A DNA stretch of 64,000 nt, from NCBI GenBank assembly GCA_023053575.1, contig JAKZAP010000022.1:11016518-11080517 (forward strand). Reading direction: 5' to 3'. A model generated the notes under the pieces. The model searched no databases and was not told the DNA's origin. It worked only from the letters and a program-made list of their open reading frames with translations. Made by a program: the position numbers and the translations under genes. This document shows positions 45,398-52,674 of the stretch, piece by piece (the stretch's first letter is position 1; each line of letters starts with the position of its first letter). Source of the stretch: Branchinecta lynchi (lineage: Eukaryota > Arthropoda > Branchiopoda > Anostraca > Branchinectidae).

Positions 45398-46771
45398 TCA
45401 CAAACTCACATACATATTTTTGTTAATAATACCTAATGTAGCTTTTCTTTCATAATATATAACACAGTAAATATTATATGGTACAGGCTGAGCGTGTTTT
45501 AATGTTAAACTTATTTCAATATCAGCAGTTGTTCCATTATATATACTTGATTCGTGTTTGGAAACATCGAAACAGAATAGTGGATATACTTCTTTAAATT
45601 CTTCTATACTAACAACACTACCAGTATCAAATGCTAATTGCTTATAGCCCAAATGTATGAACCTATTGTAAAGATTTGAGTATTTACATTTCTCATCGCT
45701 AAAGTCGCATTTGAGTGGTTCTTCAGGATATTTATCCCCATTAATTCTAAGTTCTATGTCTGTTAAATTCATATGATCAAACACCATATTATTCATTAAT
45801 TGATTGTTATGCTTTTCATTTTTCTGTAACATCACAACGATTTTTGTAGGACTATTTCTCTCAGACACAACTTTCCAGGTGTGCTCCTTATTCTGACTAA
45901 CATCACTTTTATAACTATTACATGCTTCCCACATCAGATTATGCTTTTTATCCTTAGCAAGATCCTTTTCTAATTCACTCATCATTTCGATACTAGGAGC
46001 TACAATAGGGATCTTCCAGGATAAATACTCGATTACTACTTTGAAATTAGTATTTCCATTTCTTATAATCATGTTGTTATCATCATTTCTTCTTAGAAAT
46101 AATTTATGCGATGCACCTCTGAAGAATCGTTTGTTTCCTTTAAGAAATCCAAACAATTCTGATAATGGTAAATACATATTTACTAATTTACTGCTCTTTG
46201 TTCTGTTATATCTTTTTTCAAATCCTTTATTATAATTATTATTATTTCTCAAACTGACTGTTCCACCCCCTGCTGCAGCCCCTGCAGCCCCTGCTACTAC
46301 TGGAGTTGCAGTAAACGAAGCAATAACAGGATTAATTTCTTTTCCTTGATTATAATCCTTATACCAGAAATGATTTCTTGCTGCACTTCTAGAATAATCA
46401 TCAGAGTATTCAATCAACTTTGTAACGGTAGTTGTAATACCAACATGATTAATTTTTTCAACCGATTCATCGTTTATTACATACTCAGCGGTACTGAATA
46501 AATTAAATCCATTATTCGTTAAAGTAGCAACATCGGTTGCAGCTATAGGAGTCCCATCTTCGTTTACTATTCTTACACTGACATCAAGATAACTTTCACT
46601 TGGATAAAACCAGGAATCTAATTTCTTTGTTACGAATTCAAACTCTGATTTATTAGATACATTCACATCTGTTTCTCGAATTTCTTTAAATTCATATTTA
46701 ACCACTGTATCATCCACAAGCGGTTCGTCAAATATGTTCCATTGCGGACTGATAACTTTATTTACTGCCAT
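45398..46771 (-). CDS. MCP: Major capsid protein (double jelly-roll)
   Basis: 457 aa, the expected size for the Polinton hexon-like major capsid protein that would build the icosahedral shell as trimers. Visible family features are an N-terminal beta-rich region, LPLSELFGF at residues 201-209 followed by a GASHKLFLRR strand, and a C-terminal strand-rich half ending VIYYERKATLGI. An Ala/Gly-rich insert (about 158-170) and an Asn-rich run (176-180) probably form a surface loop. Intact; begins at the TATATAAATGG box. It ends 37 bp before the TIR protein start. The assignment rests on context and remembered motifs; structure prediction would settle it. Confidence 0.85.
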   Translation of the reverse strand: MAVNKVISPQWNIFDEPLVDDTVVKYEFKEIRETDVNVSNKSEFEFVTKKLDSWFYPSESYLDVSVRIVNEDGTPIAATDVATLTNNGFNLFSTAEYVINDESVEKINHVGITTTVTKLIEYSDDYSRSAARNHFWYKDYNQGKEINPVIASFTATPVVAGAAGAAAGGGTVSLRNNNNYNKGFEKRYNRTKSSKLVNMYLPLSELFGFLKGNKRFFRGASHKLFLRRNDDNNMIIRNGNTNFKVVIEYLSWKIPIVAPSIEMMSELEKDLAKDKKHNLMWEACNSYKSDVSQNKEHTWKVVSERNSPTKIVVMLQKNEKHNNQLMNNMVFDHMNLTDIELRINGDKYPEEPLKCDFSDEKCKYSNLYNRFIHLGYKQLAFDTGSVVSIEEFKEVYPLFCFDVSKHESSIYNGTTADIEISLTLKHAQPVPYNIYCVIYYERKATLGIINKNMYVSL

Positions 46772-46800
46772 TTATATAAGAAAGAAATTATTAAATAAAA
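46769..46800 (-). promoter_or_regulatory. Start-proximal box of MCP
   Basis: Minus strand: TTAATAATTTC..., then CTTATATAAATGG, with the ATG inside the last element. Confidence 0.55.
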
Positions 46801-46801
46801 C

Positions 46802-47158
46802 TTATTTCAGAATCTTTAATCCATTTCCAGTCATTAACGTTTTGATCAAGTCCTGACTTCTTTGATTTAAAATCCTTTTATTTGTACCGATAAGATCCTT
46901 CATCGATTTTTTGTTTCCAATTACATCAATGAGTTCCTTCTTGTTTACATCGATCAGATCTTTCCCATATTCTATTGCTCTGTTTTTCAACAACTCAAAT
47001 CTCGGTTTAATAATATTATTATACATTGACATAGCCCCATCTTTTATTTGTTTTGCTGAAGTTTGAAATAACTGGGAATTAACAATGTTTTTGAATACAC
47101 TACCGATTCCACTTCCATACTGCTTTTTATAAAGTAATCGCTTATTATTAATCAACAT
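46802..47158 (-). CDS. Small basic virion-type protein (minor capsid/core candidate)
   Basis: 118 aa, Lys-rich. It opens with a YGSGIGSVFKNIV segment (about residues 14-26), followed by a long amphipathic helical region. A Gly-rich amphipathic start followed by helices, located between the two capsid genes, resembles adenovirus/adintovirus membrane-active minor virion proteins (pVI-like). This is an inference from size, position and helix pattern only. Intact; starts at CCTATAAATG. No membrane span or Cys pairs. Confidence 0.5.
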   Translation of the reverse strand: MLINNKRLLYKKQYGSGIGSVFKNIVNSQLFQTSAKQIKDGAMSMYNNIIKPRFELLKNRAIEYGKDLIDVNKKELIDVIGNKKSMKDLIGTNKRILNQRSQDLIKTLMTGNGLKILK

Positions 47159-47182
47159 TTATAGGTAAATAATTTTATTTCA
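47156..47182 (-). promoter_or_regulatory. Start-proximal box of the 118-aa gene
   Basis: Minus strand: AATAAAATTATTTACCTATAA followed by the ATG (one base shared). Confidence 0.55.
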
Positions 47183-47190
47183 CTAATCCT

Positions 47191-47913
47191 TTAAGCTTTT
47201 CTTAAATGCAGCACGTATCCAACGTTATCACCATTCAAATCGATAGGTCTTCCCAACTGATCAGTAATTGTCATTCTCAAGGAGTAAATAAAGTCTTTTG
47301 TATTAATAGGAAGGTAGATTAATTGTCTAGGATTCTCAACAATTTGACAACCCGGTTCTGTATTAGGAACAAATGTCCAAATGACATCTGATTTACTTTT
47401 GTTTACGATAGAACTGTTTACGAGAGAGCAGTGAATTTGAATTTTATCAACGCTTCTTGTTATATTAGGAAGCTTTGTACCTTCATTGATTTTCTTAGAT
47501 ATCTCACTATCCTTCTCAAATCCTAAAATCTGACACAAGTCACTATTAAATATAAACACATATTTTTCTTGTAATAGTATGACAAATCTCATAGATGCTG
47601 GATTGGATGAAATTACAATAGGACATTTATCTTTTGGGGTATCAAAATACTGACACAAAAAATAATTCAAACAATCATCGTTATACATCCCATTAGGAAT
47701 AGTAACATTCATCCATTCTGTTGCATTATTATCTTCATCTTTCCTGTATTGAAATGTATTATTTCCAAATTTATCACTTATATTATGCCATGAATACCAC
47801 AAAGTACACTGATTCAAACCTATTTCATAATCCCAATTACGATTCAATTCGATTGGTTGACTAAATGTTATATCAATGATACTTTCATTACCTTCAATGT
47901 TTAACAACACCAT
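47191..47913 (-). CDS. Minor capsid protein (penton-like, single jelly-roll)
   Basis: 240 aa, the usual size for the Polinton vertex protein. It has the family pattern: an N-terminal strand, then NWDYEIGLNQCTLWYSWHNI at residues 26-45, a PNGMYNDDCLNYFL segment near 93-106 and an ILGF motif near 128-131. In other Polintons the position next to the major capsid gene and a W-x-YEIxLxxxxxxxSWxNI block mark this protein. It would form pentamers at capsid vertices. Intact, preceded by TTCTAATAAATGG. Confidence 0.8.
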   Translation of the reverse strand: MVLLNIEGNESIIDITFSQPIELNRNWDYEIGLNQCTLWYSWHNISDKFGNNTFQYRKDEDNNATEWMNVTIPNGMYNDDCLNYFLCQYFDTPKDKCPIVISSNPASMRFVILLQEKYVFIFNSDLCQILGFEKDSEISKKINEGTKLPNITRSVDKIQIHCSLVNSSIVNKSKSDVIWTFVPNTEPGCQIVENPRQLIYLPINTKDFIYSLRMTITDQLGRPIDLNGDNVGYVLHLRKA

Positions 47914-47938
47914 TTATTAGAAATAATTTTTATATATT
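47911..47938 (-). promoter_or_regulatory. Start-proximal box of penton gene
   Basis: Minus strand: TATATAAAAATTATTTCTAA followed by TAAATGG. Confidence 0.6.
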
Positions 47939-48741
47939 GAATTGTAATTTCTCTTCGTAAGAAATTTATTTCGCATTAACGAATCCAAAATATCAATAGC
48001 TTCATTTCTCACCTCATCAGATGTATTTCCGTTTACTCTGCTACCTATCAAAGTGTATAATTTTGAAATCATTTCATCACAATTCATAAATATTCCAGTT
48101 CCTTGTTGTCTGATAAAGGGTATACTAGATTGAATTTTTCTTAATCTATCCTTATAGTCTTGTATAAATAAAATAATTTTATCATACTTACTAGAACTAT
48201 AACTTTTACTTTTCAGACCACCATAACTTTGACTTATCGGTGTTAATTCAGCCAAAGCATCTTCTATATTCTCTGGGTTATCATAATAAAAATGAGGCAT
48301 CTCAAAATATTCCCCTTCATATCTTCTATGATTATCTCTATATTTCACATTAAGTGCTTTTAGTAACTCTTTATCAACACCTTCATTCAGATCAACAACT
48401 TTTATACTTGTTGGAGATGCTTCTAAAGCGGTTGACTGCATTTCTACCCCTGAAACTGGAAGCTGATATGGTTGATTCGTTTCACCTATCTGGAGAAGCC
48501 TTGTTCTTGAACTATCATCACCTTCCTGTAGTTTATTTATGATCATTTCAGTGTTCTCTTGTAATTTTTTGATGGTGTCTTTAGTGTTTTCTTTTTGTGC
48601 TATAATAACTGGAGCGTTTAACTCTGAAGCATATTCCCGAAATCCTGCCTTCTCCATCTCATTTTGTTGAACCTTTCTTCTCTGAACTTCTCTGTTCTTC
48701 ACTATATCCGATAACATATCACTCAAGCGTCTTGAATCCAT
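47917..48741 (-). CDS. Conserved Polinton protein with coiled coil (function unknown)
   Basis: 274 aa. The N-terminal third is charged and predicted coiled-coil (roughly 45-75, heptad-like Lys/Leu/Ile). The middle is Ser/Tyr-rich (about 165-186). The C-terminal domain (about 210-274) has a GTGIF start, then a MISKLYTLIGSRVNGNTSDE helix-turn and a final Tyr-rich helix. I recall this C-terminal pattern in other Polintons, next to the capsid genes, but no function is established to my knowledge. A scaffolding or virion role is plausible from position. It ends 3 bp before the penton start. Confidence 0.55.
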   Translation of the reverse strand: MDSRRLSDMLSDIVKNREVQRRKVQQNEMEKAGFREYASELNAPVIIAQKENTKDTIKKLQENTEMIINKLQEGDDSSRTRLLQIGETNQPYQLPVSGVEMQSTALEASPTSIKVVDLNEGVDKELLKALNVKYRDNHRRYEGEYFEMPHFYYDNPENIEDALAELTPISQSYGGLKSKSYSSSKYDKIILFIQDYKDRLRKIQSSIPFIRQQGTGIFMNCDEMISKLYTLIGSRVNGNTSDEVRNEAIDILDSLMRNKFLTKRNYNSIYKNYF

Positions 48742-48768
48742 TTATATACAAGTAATTTTATTTCATAA
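48739..48768 (-). promoter_or_regulatory. Start-proximal box of the 274-aa gene
   Basis: Minus strand: TGAAATAAAATTACTTGTAT followed by ATAAATGG. Confidence 0.55.
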
Positions 48769-49729
48769 TAAATTTTGAAAGTTCTTTTTCATAAAACCCT
48801 CCTTGAATTAATTCCCCACTTTTGTCAGATATTTCATAAGTAATGGGAATGGTAGGTCTGATGGTTGCTATCTGAAATACTTCATCCGTATAATTAGGTA
48901 AATATCCTTTATCGAAAATACTTTTTTCTTTTTTAATTCTGACTAAATCCCCTACTTTGACGTTTCCTGTGATTTTGTACTCATCTACTGGAGGAAACAG
49001 AGCACTAAAAACCTTTTTCTGATTAACCTTTTTACTAGCATCAACTGGTTTCATTTGTATTGAACGGTGGTACGAGTTATTATAATTATTTACGAATACA
49101 GGTAAAATATCAATCCATTTACTAGTGTTGTTGTGAGTAAAATATTTCCATAACTTGTCTTTCAGCGTTCTATTGAACCGTTCAACGATTTGTGCTTTCA
49201 ATTCGCTTTCAGATGCAAACCAGTGTATATCGTTATTTTTCAAAAAAGATTGAACATTTCTCATAACAAATTCCTTACCTTTATCAGTTTGCAACTTTCT
49301 AGGAATTCTTTCTTTAAATATATGACTGAATGCGTTTATTATTTCAGCACCCGTTTTGTCTTTCAGAGGGATACACCAAGCATATTTACTAAAGCAATCA
49401 ATAACAGTTAAAATGTAATTTGTTTTATTATTTTCTTTTTTATATTTCTGCATGTCAACTAAATCAGCTTGCCATTGCTCATCAACATAGTGAACATACA
49501 CTCGCCTCCTTTCAAAGTTATGATAGGAAGGTTTGTGTAACGTATACACATTCTCATTTTGCAACACATTTTTTATTTTATCCTTGGAAACCTTAACACC
49601 ATTTTCTTTTAATTTTCTGTAAATATCATCCACACCTGAATAATTAGAATAATACGTCTTTAAAATATCTGTTTCTGCGTTGAGGTTTTTTTTAAAAAGC
49701 GATTTTTCCTCGATCCGCAAATAACACAA
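48758..49729 (-). CDS. INT: Retrovirus-type integrase without its own ATG
   Basis: DDE integrase that would insert the element into host DNA. Catalytic triad: D89 in QADLVDM, D149 in LQTDKGKEF and E183 in IVERFNRTL (numbering from the TTG at 49729). A C-terminal KVGDLVRI...GYLPNYTDEVF segment is the SH3/chromo-like domain. The frame opens at a TAA just upstream and contains no ATG before Met93, which lies after the first catalytic Asp. Initiation within this ORF cannot give an active enzyme. The upstream zinc-ribbon ORF (49660-49827) overlaps it in the +1-offset frame, and a U_UUA_AAA heptamer in that frame would allow a -1 shift into integrase. Alternatives: splicing, or a one-base indel in the A8 run. 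Confidence 0.9.
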   Translation of the reverse strand: MCYLRIEEKSLFKKNLNAETDILKTYYSNYSGVDDIYRKLKENGVKVSKDKIKNVLQNENVYTLHKPSYHNFERRRVYVHYVDEQWQADLVDMQKYKKENNKTNYILTVIDCFSKYAWCIPLKDKTGAEIINAFSHIFKERIPRKLQTDKGKEFVMRNVQSFLKNNDIHWFASESELKAQIVERFNRTLKDKLWKYFTHNNTSKWIDILPVFVNNYNNSYHRSIQMKPVDASKKVNQKKVFSALFPPVDEYKITGNVKVGDLVRIKKEKSIFDKGYLPNYTDEVFQIATIRPTIPITYEISDKSGELIQGGFYEKELSKFIMK

Positions 49730-49827
49730 TTCCCTTTCAGCATTGGAACATTATTTTTTTGTGACACTGCCTTAAACATTGATTCAGTGTCAGTGCTCTT
49801 TTTACATTTCATACAATAAATCTCCAT
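49660..49827 (-). CDS. CxxC zinc-ribbon protein (DUF5679-like)
   Basis: A 55-codon ORF with two CxxC knuckles: C5/C8 (YCMKC) and C34/C37 (NCVIC). A conserved MLKG lies before the second knuckle and a basic tail SRKNRFLKK after it. This matches the small zinc-ribbon family (DUF5679) found in Polintons and large DNA viruses; the role is unknown, probably nucleic-acid binding. Starts at CTAATAAATGG. Its 3' part overlaps integrase in another frame, and a -1 shift on TTTTTAAAAAAAA would fuse it to the N-terminus of integrase. Confidence 0.75.
   Translation of the reverse strand: MEIYCMKCKKSTDTESMFKAVSQKNNVPMLKGNCVICGSRKNRFLKKTSTQKQIF
49690..49696 (-). promoter_or_regulatory. Candidate -1 slippery heptamer U_UUA_AAA (zinc ribbon to integrase)
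   Basis: On the minus strand the zinc-ribbon frame reads CGC TTT TTA AAA AAA ACC, so T_TTA_AAA is in the X_XXY_YYZ register. A -1 shift enters the integrase frame. Confidence 0.55.
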
Positions 49828-49852
49828 TTATTAGAAAACAATTTTTATAAAC
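49825..49852 (-). promoter_or_regulatory. Start-proximal box of zinc-ribbon/integrase unit
   Basis: Minus strand: TTTATAAAAATTGTTTTCTA followed by ATAAATGG. Confidence 0.6.
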
Positions 49853-50189
49853 GAAAAGCTACCAACTTCATTTTGCGCTTAATGTAAGAAATACAGTGAA
49901 GTCCACAGTTTAATTCATCTATATTTTGAACAGCAAGATTTTCATAAGCTATTTTTTTCTTTGAAGTTCTTAGATATTTAATTATTTCTTTTCCCGGGGG
50001 AATACCGAAAGAATCAAAAAATTCTACATGGGGGTATTCAGGTAGATTACAATAGGCAACCCAGTGAGTTCCAGGCATTCCGAGTTTATCATAATTAATG
50101 ACACCGCATTCCGAATCGTTTATATGTTTGGGTAGCGTATCTAAAGAGAAAACACCTCGAAACTGTGGTATACTCCCTAATGCATCCAT
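49845..50189 (-). CDS. PRO: Adenain-like cysteine protease
   Basis: Maturation protease of the adenovirus/Ulp1 (C5/C48) fold that would process virion precursors. Catalytic residues in order: H42 in GTHWVAY, D59 in EFFDSFG, oxyanion Gln88 in LAVQN and nucleophile C95 in LNCGLHC. At 114 aa from the ATG it is short, and it starts inside the conserved RGVF-LP lead-in. The same frame stays open for at least 19 codons upstream, through GPLTNFDI, which I recall as part of Polinton proteases. No TAAATG box precedes this ATG. A slippery A_AAA_AAC in the preceding gene lies 57 nt upstream in the right register, so protease may be made as a -1 frameshift product. Confidence 0.88.
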   Translation of the reverse strand: MDALGSIPQFRGVFSLDTLPKHINDSECGVINYDKLGMPGTHWVAYCNLPEYPHVEFFDSFGIPPGKEIIKYLRTSKKKIAYENLAVQNIDELNCGLHCISYIKRKMKLVAFRL

Positions 50190-50212
50190 AATATCAAAAT
50201 TAGTTAGAGGTC

Positions 50213-50782
50213 CTACTTTACTTTTGCTTCTTTTTTGATGTCCCCGTTTTTTGACTTCTTAGGTCTACCACGAACCCCATGACCGACAACTTTTTGCGTT
50301 CCAGGAAGTGTAAGCGCGCCACCTGTGTTGACATCATCGTTTTTTTCCTTCCTAGGCCTTCCACGTACCCCATTACCGGTAACTTTTTGTGTTCCAGGAA
50401 GTTTTAGCGCACCACCTGTGTTGGTCATTTTATCCATAATTTTCTTACCAGCGAATGTACCCAAAGCAGCAGCACCACTTGTTAAAGCTGCCTTACCAAG
50501 GGTAATTGCTAGCGGTATTAAAAATGGAAGTAATCCACCTTTTTGAATCGCTTCTCTCATCTGCTTGTATGATACATCAATATCACAACCCTTATTATTC
50601 ATTTTACAGGTTTCAATTTTATCAATTTGTCGTTTACTTAAAAGTAACTTAACTGGTTCTCGTTCATTTTGTCTACTATGACTAACACGTATCTGACATT
50701 TTTGTTTAGCATCAAAACATTTCTTCAGCTTTCCTTTCTGAAGCTTTGACAAATAAACTGTATACTCAAATATCTCAACCAT
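50213..50782 (-). CDS. Hydrophobic virion-type protein with two AT-hook repeats
   Basis: 189 aa. The N-terminal half has a VKLLLSKRQIDKIE motif (about 44-57) and a second SYKQMREAI motif, then KGGLLPFLIPLAI and a Gly/Ala hydrophobic segment (about 83-112). This layout resembles the putative membrane-active pX-like proteins of Polintons and adintoviruses. The C-terminal part is a 31-residue tandem repeat (121-151, 152-182), each unit starting NTGGAL-LPGTQKV and ending with RGRP(R/K)K. RGRP (140-143, 171-174) is the AT-hook core, suggesting minor-groove binding to AT-rich DNA. Starts at CCCTAATAAATGG. The C-terminus overlaps the protease reading frame. Confidence 0.65.
   Translation of the reverse strand: MVEIFEYTVYLSKLQKGKLKKCFDAKQKCQIRVSHSRQNEREPVKLLLSKRQIDKIETCKMNNKGCDIDVSYKQMREAIQKGGLLPFLIPLAITLGKAALTSGAAALGTFAGKKIMDKMTNTGGALKLPGTQKVTGNGVRGRPRKEKNDDVNTGGALTLPGTQKVVGHGVRGRPKKSKNGDIKKEAKVK
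50246..50252 (-). promoter_or_regulatory. Candidate -1 slippery heptamer A_AAA_AAC (AT-hook protein to protease)
   Basis: The minus-strand frame of the 189-aa ORF reads TCA AAA AAC GGG, so A_AAA_AAC is in register. The -1 frame is open from here into the protease. The 0 frame stops at 50213-50215. An equivalent heptamer in the first repeat (50339-50345) would hit a stop two codons after the shift. Confidence 0.55.
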
Positions 50783-50808
50783 TTATTAGGGAATTAATTT
50801 ATCATATA
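50780..50808 (-). promoter_or_regulatory. Start-proximal box of AT-hook/protease unit
   Basis: Minus strand: TATGATAAATTAATTCCCTA followed by ATAAATGG. Confidence 0.6.
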
Positions 50809-50812
50809 AAAT

Positions 50813-51436
50813 TTATTTACCAGCCATCATTTTTTCTATTCTGGTAACGAATGGTTTGTCAACAGGTTTTAGCTCTAGCTCTAGAAGCCTTTTTAAAATA
50901 TTTACTACTGCTCTTTCAATATTATCGATACGAGTTTTTTGGCCAGCAATCTTTCCTTCAATTATACCGTTATGGGTGTGTTGCCCAAGAAGCTTTTTGT
51001 CATAATCTAAAAGATTCATAGTTAACGTTGCTAAATTAACAGCATCATTTTTGTTTCTAGGGTTTTGAACATTTGTTATCAACTTGTTTTCAGCGTTAAT
51101 CTCTTTATCATTAACTCGAACTATTTCTTTTACAAATAACCCTTTATCTTTAATCCTTACCAATAAATTATCAGGAGAATCATGTACCGCAGTTAATCTG
51201 TTGATATCTTCGCTAAAATACTGATTTGCCCCCACTTGTTGTGCGGTAATTTCTTCTTTAAATTGATTCAAAATAATAGTCATAGATCTGAAACTAATAG
51301 CGTCCTGGTCAGCTTTCGCATCCCCTAACATAATAATTCTCTTACCTTGTAGGTTAATATTACCGTTGTCATCAGTAACTCTCTTTTCATTCGATTCGTT
51401 ACTAACCTTTTTTCCAACACTACCAAATTTATTCAT
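50813..51436 (-). CDS. Fibre-like protein (putative trimeric attachment protein)
   Basis: 207 aa. Two copies of a tail-fibre-type motif are visible. One is NLQGKRIIMLGDAKADQDAI (about 28-47) and the other NKLITNVQNPRNKNDAV (about 117-133), i.e. a hydrophobic strand ending (I/L)xx(L/V)xxPxxxxDA(V/I). Such (N/K)xIxNvxxPxxxxDAV units are typical of phage and virus fibre shafts and mediate trimerisation. The C-terminus (163-190) is a probable coiled coil. Conserved Polinton neighbours support a virion role. I have no direct homologue; receptor binding is an inference. Confidence 0.5.
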   Translation of the reverse strand: MNKFGSVGKKVSNESNEKRVTDDNGNINLQGKRIIMLGDAKADQDAISFRSMTIILNQFKEEITAQQVGANQYFSEDINRLTAVHDSPDNLLVRIKDKGLFVKEIVRVNDKEINAENKLITNVQNPRNKNDAVNLATLTMNLLDYDKKLLGQHTHNGIIEGKIAGQKTRIDNIERAVVNILKRLLELELKPVDKPFVTRIEKMMAGK

Positions 51437-51458
51437 TTATTATAGAAATAAATTATCC
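51434..51458 (-). promoter_or_regulatory. Start-proximal box of fibre-like gene
   Basis: Minus strand: GATAATTTATTTCTATAATA followed by AATG. Confidence 0.55.
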
Positions 51459-52130
51459 GGTAAATTTTTCAAAGTTTTTCCTGTACTTAAGGGTTTTATC
51501 TTTTATTTTTAAATCTATGAAGAAAAAACCGTAGCCCTTGGTTGCAGTCTCGAATTGTTTGAGAAATTTTTCATCGTCTATACTGGATACATGGCTTTGT
51601 CTTATTAATTTTACTTCTTTTGGATTAGAACACTGAAAGAATGCAAAATAATTGCACTGGAGCCTTACCACCTTTGGCGTTTTATGATAGCTTTGAGACA
51701 AGTAAATAATTGAGGCATTTTTCTTTCTTCCTCTTATGAATAAATCTTCTATTTTCTTCTGGTCTTTTTCAGTGACAAAATCGTCAAAGATAATCAAGTT
51801 TTGGTACTCAGGGTCTAAGTCGTCAACATCGACAATATCATCAAGATTGTTACTTACTGTTAAGACTTTCGATTTGCATTGTGACTCCAAAGTGGTTAAA
51901 TTGGTTATAAGGTCTTGATATTTATCTTCTTCAAGATCTTTTGCATACAAGTATATTCGGTTGAAACAAAGATATTCATAAATTAAATTCAAAAGAAGGT
52001 TAGTTTTCCCTGTTCCAGAACTACCACAAATTAAGAGTCTAAATGGCCACTGAGGTGCAAGGTCGTGCTTATTCTGATAAGTGTTCTTTTCACTAAAGTC
52101 ATAGACTTTGATTGGAGCCTTTTCATTCAT
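51453..52130 (-). CDS. ATP: Genome-packaging ATPase (FtsK/HerA, A32-like)
   Basis: 225 aa P-loop ATPase expected to pump DNA into capsids. Walker A is GSSGTGKT at residues 36-43 and Walker B is LIIFDD at 112-117. A basic IRGRKKNASIIYLSQS segment (132-147) carries the arginine-rich and sensor Gln motifs of this family. Full length for a Polinton ATPase and intact. Starts in CTAAATAAATG. The end overlaps the upstream box of the fibre-like gene. A 21-bp tandem repeat separates it from the polymerase. Confidence 0.93.
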   Translation of the reverse strand: MNEKAPIKVYDFSEKNTYQNKHDLAPQWPFRLLICGSSGTGKTNLLLNLIYEYLCFNRIYLYAKDLEEDKYQDLITNLTTLESQCKSKVLTVSNNLDDIVDVDDLDPEYQNLIIFDDFVTEKDQKKIEDLFIRGRKKNASIIYLSQSYHKTPKVVRLQCNYFAFFQCSNPKEVKLIRQSHVSSIDDEKFLKQFETATKGYGFFFIDLKIKDKTLKYRKNFEKFTG

Positions 52131-52156
52131 TTATTTAGGAAGAATTTTTCATTATA
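52128..52156 (-). promoter_or_regulatory. Start-proximal box of ATPase gene
   Basis: Minus strand: ATAATGAAAAATTCTTCCTA followed by AATAAATG. Confidence 0.55.
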
Positions 52157-52159
52157 AGA

Positions 52160-52674
52160 TTTACTTGAGTATTTTAAGTATATACTTGAAGTTTTGAAGT
52201 AGGTACTTGAATTTTTTAAGTAGGTACTTGAATTTTTTAAGTAGGTACTTGATTTTTTGAAGTAGGTACTTGAAGTTTTTAAGTAGGGACTTGAAGTTTT
52301 GAAGTAGGTACTTGATTTTTTTAAGTAGGTACTTGATTTTTTGAAGTAGGTACTTGAAGTTTTTAAGTAGGTACTTGAATTTTTTAAGTAGGTACTTGAT
52401 TTTTTGAAGTAGGTACTTGAAGTTTTTAAGTAGGGACTTGAAGTTTTGAAGTAGGTACTTGAATTTTTTAAGTAGGAACTTGAAGTTTTGAAGTAGGTAC
52501 TTGAAGTTTTGAAGTAGGTACTTGATTTTTTTAAGTAGGTACTTGATTTTTTGAAGTAGGTACTTGAAGTTTTTAAGTAGGTACTTGAATTTTTTAAGTA
52601 GGAACTTGAAGTTTTGAAGTAGGTACTTGAAGTTTTGAAGTAGGTACTTGAAGTTTTGAAGTAGGTACTTGAAT
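52160..52674. repeat. ~24-copy 21-bp minisatellite in Polinton
   Basis: Units of AAGTAGGTACTTGA plus a variable 7-nt A/T tail (GTTTTG, TTTTTT or ATTTTTT types). The core is an inverted repeat AAGTA-GG-TACTT. Order of variants suggests a higher-order ~210-bp repeat (for example about 52310-52420 resembles 52520-52630). It begins right after the polymerase stop and ends before the ATPase box. Non-coding on both strands. Confidence 0.9.

Noticed and set aside
46041..46235. Plus-strand ORFs inside the Polinton (also 48354-48542, 53234-53536, 54897-55187)
   Set aside because: All are antisense to intact conserved genes and lack the start box; frame shadows.
52160..52674. CRISPR-like regular repeat array
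   Set aside because: The units are contiguous 21-bp tandem repeats without unique spacers and lie in a eukaryotic Polinton; it is a minisatellite.
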